64,000 bases of DNA, taken from NCBI GenBank assembly GCA_003996215.1, contig QJPP01000002.1, positions 1,550,001 to 1,614,000 on the forward strand, given 5' to 3'. The position numbers were made by a program, and so were the translations under genes. The notes under the pieces were generated by a model, which was given only the letters and a program-made list of their open reading frames with translations, was not told the origin of the DNA and did not search any database. Origin of the DNA: Jaltomata sinuosa (taxonomy: Eukaryota; Streptophyta; Magnoliopsida; Solanales; Solanaceae). Positions within the stretch are counted from its first letter, which is position 1. Each line of letters opens with the position of its first letter. Shown one piece after another: positions 55,656 to 64,000 of this stretch.

Positions 55656-57214
55656 TCAATTTTACAAATACTATATTATTATTATATCAAATTAATTCAG
55701 TACAATTCAATTACGATATTTTTTGGTACAGTATAATTTGTGTAACCCCCACTTATATATATTCATAAAATAAATATATAAAACTTCAATTTTGTAAAGG
55801 GAAAATATAAAATAAATTAATCTTAATCAAAATCTCAAAATTCACATTTAAAACATTTAGTTTTGGTTGTTCCCATTTGTTTAATAATTTATTGATAAAA
55901 TGGAAATTAAATTAGTGTGCAAATTATATATTTTTTTAAAATACACATAATTTTTATATAAAATAATTAATTTGAAAAAAAATACACACAGTTCTTACAT
56001 GTCTTAATTAATTTGAAAAATATCAAATAAAGTGAAAAAAAGTAATTAGAATGAAACTTCATCTGAAATTATTTTGTAAATAATATTATTCAAATGCAAA
56101 TGATATGGTTGATCCAAGGCAAAATTATGCATGTGATTTCTTTTACGAGTATTGAAAAAATTCTCAACACTAAATTTTTTTTATAAATATCGAATACCGT
56201 ATCAAATATCAAAATTTTTAAAAATGCATATCAAATATCATACTTAATGTCATAATATCAAAATTATAATATCAAATTTTTTGATTTTGATATGATATTC
56301 GGTATCTATCATACCATGTCCATCCCTATATATGACACCTTAAACAAATCTCACATAAAAATAAAATAAAATTAAAAGCCTTATAAGATATAACATAAGG
56401 TACGCGGACTTTTGGATTCGATAATTCGTTATCCAAGTGACAAATTTGTGATTGGCTAAGTCGGACAATATGTACGTATATCATGATCTTGGATCGAGTT
56501 AGATAAGTATTATAATTAATAATAATAATTGTCTTCATTTTCAAATTAAATTCATAAAGTTAAATCATTACCATATATTTTGTTAAATAAACATAACAAT
56601 GAATAGACCCTCAGTATTCAACTTTATTAAAAAAAAAAAGTGGCAGACAACTACGGGCACCAAAATCATAGGATAAACAAAATTCATGACTTTATAATTT
56701 TGACGAAATATTTTCGTTGAATATTTCAATTATTTCGGGAAGTTCTTTCAAAAAGATCAACAACAATAACAACAATACATTCAATTTAATCTTATAAATA
56801 AATATGAAAAAGATAAAATGTACGCAAATCTTTCTCTTCCTTTTTGCGGAATAGAGAAGTTGTTTCTAATATATAGTCCATCAGTTAAAAAAAATATTTT
56901 TATATTTTTAAGATGGAATTAAAAAATATAAGAGTGAATAAAACTCTAATGGAAATATTTTTAAAATAAAATAAAATTATAACTAAAAGTATGGTTGTCT
57001 ATTGGAAGTGTTCACAAAAAATAAAAATAAAAGAAAAATCAACTTTAGTAATGTCTAATATATTGTACGGTTGTGTACACAAATTTTCCAAAAAATTATG
57101 TGACTGTTGAGAAATTTGTTTGTACAATATCCAATATGGTTAGTTTAGGTACATAAAGTACATAAACAAATTGTCCTTTATTACTTATTTATTTATACTT
57201 TATGAATTTTGATT
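55656..57214. other. AT-rich spacer, nothing recognised
   Basis: No coding region or bounded repeat supported. Confidence 0.4.
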
Positions 57215-57560
57215 CACATTGATAGCTACTTTTAGAAAAAAATCAAATTCACCTATAGTCAATCTCTTACACATTCGCATTGAGGCATTTGTGCATCTCC
57301 TCATCACATGCTTGAACCATTTCAACCTCGCTTTTCGTATCTTGTCATCTACTGAAGTCACTCTCACCTTGTCTCAGATATCCTCATTTTTAATCCTATC
57401 TCTCCCACACCCGTCGCAAACATCCTCATCTCCGTCACTTTCATCATTTGAATGTGAAAGTTCTTAATTGACCTACACTTTCCCCCATACGACATACCTG
57501 ATCTAACCACCACTCTATAGAACTTGTTTTTTAAGTTTAGGTGGCACAAAGAGATTATCG
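57215..57560 (-). pseudogene. decayed RTE LINE reverse-transcriptase C-terminal region
   Basis: Read minus with frame changes: 'NFHIQMMKVTEMRM', 'CGRDRIKNEDI', 'DKVRVTSVDDKIRKARLKWF', 'HVMRRCTNA' and 'MRMCKRLTIGEFD'. This is the conserved C-terminal block of plant RTE LINE proteins. Stops and at least one frameshift show it is dead. Confidence 0.75.
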
Positions 57561-58456
57561 TGTAAATTGTTAAATAAAAAAGAATGCAAATAACAAAAAG
57601 TACCATATATTAGGAGTGAAAATAGTGAATAATTATTACTAATTTTTATGTTTTAAAGATTACATGTACTATATAGCCATTAGATTATATTTAGTGCTAG
57701 ATGGGCCTCTTGAGCAAGTGGATGGGCTATATAAATCTTTGGGCTCCCATTAAAAGCTTGTTGCATTTTCTTGACAACTTGACAAAAGAGTTGTATAAGG
57801 CCCAACATAGTTGGTATACTAGATTGGAAGGCCCATTGACCATATAGGTCTCAACTCTCAAGTGCATAAATAGCCAATTGGGATCCATATTTAAAGAATA
57901 ACCAAAATGTATACTGTTTTTAAAATTTAGTCGCATCGGAATCAACTTAAAAAATGCATGTATGAAATTGAAATTGTGGTCAAAATTTAAATCGATTTTG
58001 TTTTGAGGTTTAAAATCAGGCATGATGTATGAAATTAGACGTTGGAATAACTTAATTTTAGATTTAAAGATGCGAAGTTCAAAATGTTCTCGAATTGAAG
58101 TTAGACTCTTCTATTTCACGGAGAAGAAGGCAATTGAAACTAAACTCAACTTAGATTATCATTATCAACGTACATATAATAACACATTAAAATAAATTAT
58201 ATATACATATTTTCATTGTAAGCAACAGAGATTTGTAAATTATCATTTCACTATTTTCTTAACTTTACCTACTCAATAACTCTTACATGTACAATACTAT
58301 TCATATAACAGTAAAAAATAATTGCTCCTTTTCAATATTTTCTCTAGTTACATATTATTTGGATTAATAGAAATTGAGAAAAATTTAAAGTGATCAAAAA
58401 GGTAATAGAAATAGACACTTCAAAAAAAAAATGGAAGCAGAAAAATAGTAGTGTTA
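57561..58456. other. AT-rich spacer, nothing recognised
   Basis: No gene supported. Chance minus-strand frames at 57727-58023 have no recognisable content. Confidence 0.4.
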
Positions 58457-59115
58457 GGGGTTGTTTGGCAGAGTGTATTAGAAAATTTAATGCATGTATT
58501 AGTTTTGTGTATTACTAATACCTTGTTTAATATATTTTTTCAATATGTGTATAACTAATGCTTCTCTATTGTGTATTTGAGCTATATATTACTAATACCA
58601 TGAATCTTCCCTTCTATTATATTCTTTGTTCGTAGTGCACTGGACACACTTAGTCTATCCTTATCTCTTCGACATGGTTATCTCAAGCACTCCCGTAGTG
58701 TTGATTACAAACCAACTTCTTCTTGCTCTTAGCTGCTTTCTTCGCGTCACCTGATTTGGCAAGCGGACCTGAAAGATCGAAAAAGAACTGTTTAAAAGTC
58801 TCTTGCAAAAAATTTTCAAAAGAAAGACCGGGCCATGGACTTGACGATAGAGGGTAATCGTGATATATTGAGAGATTTTGGAGTAATGCAATGAGTTCTA
58901 ATACATGCATTAGCATGGCTAAAGACACAATTGTCCTTCAAAACCCTTTTCATGTTATTTCTACATATTTGTGAAGGATATTTTTGTAAATAATTTTTTT
59001 TAAAAATTATGTAATGCATGTTATTTTTAATATATCAAACCAAACTCTGCTTCTAATACTAGTATCATTAATACACCATATTTTTCATTTTCTTATAACT
59101 CTACCAAACGACCCC
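58457..59115. mobile_element. PIF/Harbinger-like element with captured sequence (Pack-type)
   Basis: Ends 'GGGGTTGTTTGGCAGAGT' and (reverse strand) 'GGGGTCGTTTGGTAGAGT', flanked by TTA (58454-58456, 59116-59118). The outer parts are AT-rich MITE sequence with 'aatacatgcattag' strings. The middle, about 58625-58880, is different: GC-richer and exon-like. No transposase. Confidence 0.75.
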
Positions 59116-59339
59116 TTAGGAAGCTATTGTTGTTATATAACATAAATAAATGACTATTTTCGTAAGATGTTATATATCACGGACTAAATCAATCTAAGTA
59201 CATATACAAGGGACTATTTTGATCATTTTTCAAAGCTAAAATTAGTACTTGTTCGTTTCTCTCTTTTTACTACTTTGTCTTCTTGGTCGTCTTCATCGGC
59301 AGAAAACTGAGAGAGAAAGCTTTGAATAGTCAATCAGCT

Positions 59340-62300
59340 ATGGCGGCACTGCAATACTTGGAATCGCTACGTAATGAACATCCAGAGCTTTCTGATTGGT
59401 ACACTACGCTTTCAGATCTGTACCAACGCAAGCTATGGCACCAGCTCTCTCTAAAGCTCGAACAGTTCGTCGCTCTCGCTGTTTTTCAGGTACTTTATAT
59501 CGAACATCTCTCTGTTTTTATTCTTATTTTTTGTTTTGTGTGGTTTAGGTTTGTGATGAATTAGGGGTTTTGAGTGATTTAGTGATTGATGATAAAGTTA
59601 AGGGGTATTTGGTTTAGTAAGCTGAAGCTTTGAGGCGTTTGAAGGAGTTCAAAAGGAGGAATTTTGATGCTCAAGGGATGGGAAGCATATTGAAAAAGAA
59701 AGAATTTTTTTTTTGAGTTAGAGATTTGTAGTTTTGGTTTTTGTGTTGGGAATTGGGGTTTATGAATATTCTAGGGTTTCAAAGGAATTGAAAAAGGCGC
59801 GTCTTGGGGCTAAGAGAAGTGAAGTGAATTGACGAACACGAGAGCATTATTTGGAGTTTTGCGTGATTTAGTGATTGGTGATAAAGTTAGGGGTATTTGG
59901 TTTAATAAGCTGAAAGCTTTGAGGCGTTTGAAGGAGTTGAAAAGGAGGAATTTTGATGCTGAAGGGATGGGAAGCGTATTGAAAAAGAATGGAATTTTGT
60001 TTTTGAGTTGGGGATTTGTAGTTTTGGTTTTTGTGGCATCCAAGGGTGTGAGCTAGTGGTCAATGAGGTGGATTGAGAACGTCTCGACTTAAAAACATTA
60101 GCTGATTTCTTCCTATCTGTGATTTTGGTTTAGGTTTTTGAAAAATTAGGAGTTTTGGCGTGATTTTGGTATTGGAGATATAGTGATTGATGATAAAGTT
60201 AGGGGTATTTCATTTGATAAGCTGAAACCTTCGAGGTGTTAGAAGGAGTACAAAAGGAGGAATTTTGATGCTGAAGGGATGGGAAGCATATTGAAAAAGA
60301 AAGGATTCTTTTTGTTGAGTTAGGGATTTGTAATTTTGGATTTTGTGTTGGGAATTGGGGTTTATGAATATTCTAGGGTTTCAAAGGAATTGAAAAAGGC
60401 GGCATCTTGGGGTTAACTTAAGAGAAGTGAAGTGCATTGAAGAACACGAGAGCATTAGTTGGAGTTTGTAATTTGATTGTTATTGAAAAAAAGAACGGAC
60501 TTTTTTGAGTTAGGGATTTGTAATTTTGGTTTTGTAAAATATCACCATCGTTCATGTAGGCAAAGTAAATGATTGATAGTTGAGGTGTGTTTTGATAAAT
60601 AGTTGGTAATAGTTCAGGTAGGAAACTCGCACACTTGATAGTTCAAGTATTTTTGACCATTAACTAGGAATTTTTGAGTTCGGAATTTGTAATTTTGGAT
60701 TTTGTATTAGGAATTGAGGTTTATGAATATTCTAGGATTTCAAAGAGATCATCTTGGGGCTAAGAGAAGTAAAGTGAATTGAATGGAAGAACAAGAGAGC
60801 TTTAGTTGGAGATTTATAGCTTTTATTGTTATGCTTTTAGGTGGTGGTGGTGTTGAACTCGAAATATAATAGCTTTGAATTAGCTTAGTTATAATTACCA
60901 ATGAGAATTGCTTTGGAATTCAAGCGTATTGAATTCGATGCTGAAGGATGGAAAGCGTATTGAAAAAGAAAGGACTTTTTTGAGTTAAGAATATTTAATC
61001 TTGTTCTTGGATTCCTCGTGGTAGTATTTTGTGGCAGTGCTCTGTTTCTGTCTGTTGTTTGTTACTACATATTACTTCCTATCGTCTCTTGTAGTTTTAT
61101 CTTGTTTTTTATCCTGTATCATTGTTACGTCCTTTTTAGCCTATTTTTATACTGTTTTGTCTTGAGCCGGGGGTCTATCGGAAACAGCCTCTCTACCTCA
61201 CCTCTGAGGTAGTGGTATGGTCTGCGTACACTCTACCCTCCCCAGACCCCACGCTGTGGGAATACACTGGGTATGTTGTTGTTGTTGTTGTTTTTGTGTT
61301 GGAAATTGGGTTTATGAATATTCTACGTTTTCAAAGGAATTGAAAAAGCAGCATTTTGGGGCTAAGAGAAGTGAAGTGAATGGAAGAACAAGAGAGCTTT
61401 AGTTGGAGATTTGTAGCTTTTATTGTTATGCTTTTAGGTGGTGGTTTCTTGAACTCGAAATATAACAGCTTTGAATTAGCTTAGTTATAAGTATCAATTA
61501 GAGTTACTTTGGAATTATGGTTCCCATGACGTACATCATTTTATGTGTAGCTGGAGTTATGTGTCTGCATTTCTATGTTACTTACTGTAACATAATGACT
61601 CAGAAATAACTAATTAACATTTGAGTGTCATATACTTATCAGAAGAAACATTAGTTGGTCGTATTTAGCTTATGTTTTCATGTGCAATCCAATTCCAATG
61701 CATATTGGCAAGATGGAAATGATAAACCCCATCGAGGACGGAGAGCCACCCCCCATAACTAACTGGGATATAAATGATTGATTTTGAACCATGGTTGAGA
61801 TTGCAAGATTTTAGATATGTCCCTCGGGATTTCTTAAAAAAAGAAAGGATATGTCATGGGATTTAAGCTTCTATTTTAAGGCACATAGGAAAGAGAGAGT
61901 GGATGAAGAAGTGAATTTGACATGTGTTCCTTCTACAGCACACAATTAAATGCTAGTGAAAGAGAAAAAATACTACATTATCTTTTTTGTCTATACTCTT
62001 TTGAGGTTCTGTATTACCTAGTACAAATCTATTAAATACTACCTCTTTGTTTGCGGAAATTAATTACTTATAGAGAAGGGTCAGCAAGAATCATTTTTTT
62101 TTAAGTCGGCAGGCTGGGTGAACAGCACCTTATTCTAATTTGTGATTGATCCTCGTTTTGAATAGTTCATTAGTTTCATATAGCATGAATAACCATAGCT
62201 AAGATACTGATATTTTTCCTGTATATTCACTGGCATAGTCGCAGATAAGATACTGATGTGTTGCATACACATTCACTGGAATGCTACTGGATCCGCCATA

Positions 62301-63146
62301 AGGAAAAATATACAGTTCATCAAGACTCAAAGTTTAAATCATCTGAATGATACTTCTCCAAATAATTCTAAAAAAATTTATGCAAATCCTTTCAGTTTCA
62401 CTTGTCCTTTTGCACACGAGTTATTGAAGGATGTTGCTGTAAAATGTGTATAATTGAGTTCTCTGAGTAGGTGCATGCTCAGGGATGCAGATGTTCTTGA
62501 ATCTTGCAATGTAGTCATGGAAATATGTGTCCATATAGCATAGTAAATGTGTTGTATTTATTCTGTTTCTCATTATCAAACTGCACCTTGTTAAATTGCA
62601 TATGCTTGATTCTCAGTCACCATAGTTACAGTAGTTGTCTTTTATTGCGTTGTACGCAAATCTAATGCCTTTTATTTTGTTTCATTGTTTTGTTCTTAGG
62701 CTGGTGACACGCTGATACAGCTGTATCACAATTTCATCACTGATTTTGAGACAAAGATCAATCTTCTGAAGCTTGCACATTTCGCTGTAATTGTTTCTCG
62801 GCAATATTCGGAGAAAGAAGCTGCAATAGGCTACCTGGAAGGAGTAGCTGAGAAACTCCTAAATACTAAAGAGACACGGATCGAGGAGCCGATACTTTAT
62901 ATTAAGTTGCAGATTGCCCTATTTAAGCTTGAACAAGGGGATCAAAAAGAGTGCAAGAAGCTTCTAGAACAGGGGAATGCTACACTTGACAGCATGACTG
63001 ATGTTGATCCCTCTGTTTATGCCAGCTACTATTGGGTTTCATCTCAGTACCATAAAACTCGGCAGGAGTTTGCAGAGTTTTACAAAAGTGCCCTCCTCTA
63101 TCTTGCATACATTTCAGTGGATTCTCTTTCGGAGTCATTCAAGCTG
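59340..63146 (+). CDS. RPN9: 26S proteasome lid subunit RPN9 (PSMD13), 5' part
   Basis: Two coding exons, 59340-59489 (50 codons) and 62700-63146 (149 codons), joined as 'ALAVFQ|AGDTLIQLYHNF' with GT/AG borders. The 199 residues seen are about half of the usual length of some 385. The gene continues beyond the window after a donor at 63147. RPN9 is a non-ATPase subunit of the 19S lid and helps stabilise the 26S proteasome. Visible are the N-terminal helical solenoid ('YLESLRNEHPELSDWY', 'LWHQLSLKLEQF', 'YLEGVAEKLLNT', 'YYWVSSQYHK'); the PCI domain should lie in the missing half. The Met at 59340 is chosen because it starts the conserved 'MAALQYLESLR'; an upstream in-frame Met at 59283 would add 19 residues that look like UTR. 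Confidence 0.93.
59545..61500 (+). repeat. tandem ORF-like repeat array in RPN9 intron 1
   Basis: Three long copies (anchor 'gattg.tgataaag' at 59584, 59873 and 60185) and two partial ones (about 60660-60840 and 60930-61500). Units are about 290-310 bp and contain 'aaggaggaattttgatgct', 'gggatgggaagc', 'ttgaaaaagaa' and 'tatgaatattctaggg'. Parts read as a peptide with 'KALRRLKELKRRNFDAEGMG' followed by a hydrophobic stretch, but stops and shifts break every copy. Confidence 0.85.
61085..61296 (+). repeat. TS-type retroelement 3' end inside the intronic array
   Basis: Plus orientation and very well preserved: 'TTGAGCCGGGGGTCTATCGG', 'CTCTCTACCTCACCTCTGAG', 'TCTGCGTACACTCTACCCTC', 'CACTGGGTATGTTG' and (TTG)5. 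It splits the last repeat unit of the array, so it is younger than the array. Confidence 0.88.
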
Positions 63147-64000
63147 GTATGTTGACATTTAATGTTCTGCCTTTAATCCAAAGAACAATCTAAAAATTTC
63201 TTGGCTATGTCTAGCTGATCTCTGACCTCTATATGTTGGTCTTTCTTGCCTAAGTACGCTTGGTATTATATCTCTTTGCGCAGAAGTCCTAACATTGACT
63301 AAGGTCTAAAATGTAGTGTACTGTTGGCATCATGGAGAAGGTTGATAAGAAATGTTGCTAGTAGATATCCGTGTTAAATTCGTAGTTGTTGAGTACATTT
63401 TTAATATATTTATGCTCCTTGCATTTTATACTATTTGGTATCCAAGAGAGAAGTGAATCTTTGGCATAAAGTCTATATATGCTGTTGATTTTTTTAAATT
63501 TTTTTTTGTGTGCATTTCATTATGACAAGTTATTTAGTGTTGGAGAAATTGGTCTGAATAGAGTAAACTGGATTCTGGGGGGTTTATTTAACTGGCATAG
63601 ATTATTGATTAACTGATTGTGCACATATTGATGTGTGCCACAGAAATTGCATGCCCATTGTTGGGCAGAGCTTAATGGTCCCATAAGTCGGTGTTAACAT
63701 GCATATAATTGGTGCAGGAGCAAACCATGCTTGTAATTTCCTCCTTGATTGCATTATTTCCAAGATTGTTGAAGGGTGGATCACGTATTTCTTCTTATTA
63801 TTATAGGGGAAACGCTTCATAGTTTGAGGGAACTTCAGGAAGGTCCTTGTTTTTAATTTGTGATAAGTATGTTTGTGAATCTTAAGTTTCTAAAATACTG
63901 TTTAGTCATTCGCGTTGTGCTTCTTGAATCTTTTCTATAAGTTGATTCTAATATCCGCAACACAGTAATCTGTCACTTCGGCAGTTGCTAAGCATTAAAA
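63147..64000 (+). other. RPN9 intron 2 (incomplete)
   Basis: Starts with donor GTATGT. No sequence resembling the next RPN9 exon appears before the window ends. Confidence 0.7.

Noticed and set aside
57727..58023. 98-residue minus-strand ORF
   Set aside because: No splice context, no recognisable domain, and AT-rich composition like the surrounding spacer.
59829..60056. 75-residue ORF as an independent gene inside RPN9 intron 1
   Set aside because: It is one unit of the degenerate tandem array. Sister units carry stops and shifts at different places.

Overview
This is a window of nuclear DNA from a flowering plant, almost certainly a member of the nightshade family (Solanaceae). Genes have introns with GT/AG borders, UTRs and long AT-rich spacers. 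The spacers hold several short retroelements with the 3' tail known from the tobacco TS SINE, together with SolS-like and Au-like SINEs. The encoded proteins are plant-typical. Nothing points to an organellar, bacterial or viral origin. No rRNA, tRNA or CRISPR was found.

Layout. At 0.6-2.5 kb (+) lies an intronless PLS-type pentatricopeptide repeat protein. At 3.8-4.1 kb (-) is a 99-residue tail-anchored protein that probably has a 5'-UTR intron. At 8.5-11.4 kb (-) is a two-exon folate-biopterin transporter whose leader carries an in-frame 105-bp duplication. A TE-rich spacer covers 11.6-18.9 kb. At 19.0-20.6 kb (-) is a Ser/Pro-rich protein of unknown function. At 22.0-27.75 kb (-) is a five-exon HAD-family hydrolase, followed head-to-head at 28.7-37.7 kb (+) by a 15-exon DEAD-box RNA helicase of the RH13 type. 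A gene-free, TE-rich spacer covers 38-47 kb. At 47.8-49.3 kb (+) is an intronless AMT1 ammonium transporter. A second TE-rich spacer covers 49.3-59.2 kb. From 59.34 kb to the window edge (+) are the first two coding exons of the proteasome lid subunit RPN9.

The genes are unrelated housekeeping or transport functions (organelle RNA metabolism, folate transport, RNA helicase, ammonium uptake, proteasome). There is no operon-like logic.

I did not find a convincing undescribed biological system. The points most worth a second look are: the duplicated leader of the folate transporter; a 38/39-bp inverted repeat at 51.2 kb; a PIF/Harbinger-like element carrying exon-like foreign sequence about 220 bp upstream of RPN9; a tandem ORF-like repeat array in RPN9 intron 1; a four-run C-tract at the AMT1 start codon; and two ancient local duplications in which later TE insertions can be read against their empty sites. 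All exon coordinates come from reading splice sites and phase by eye, without transcript data.
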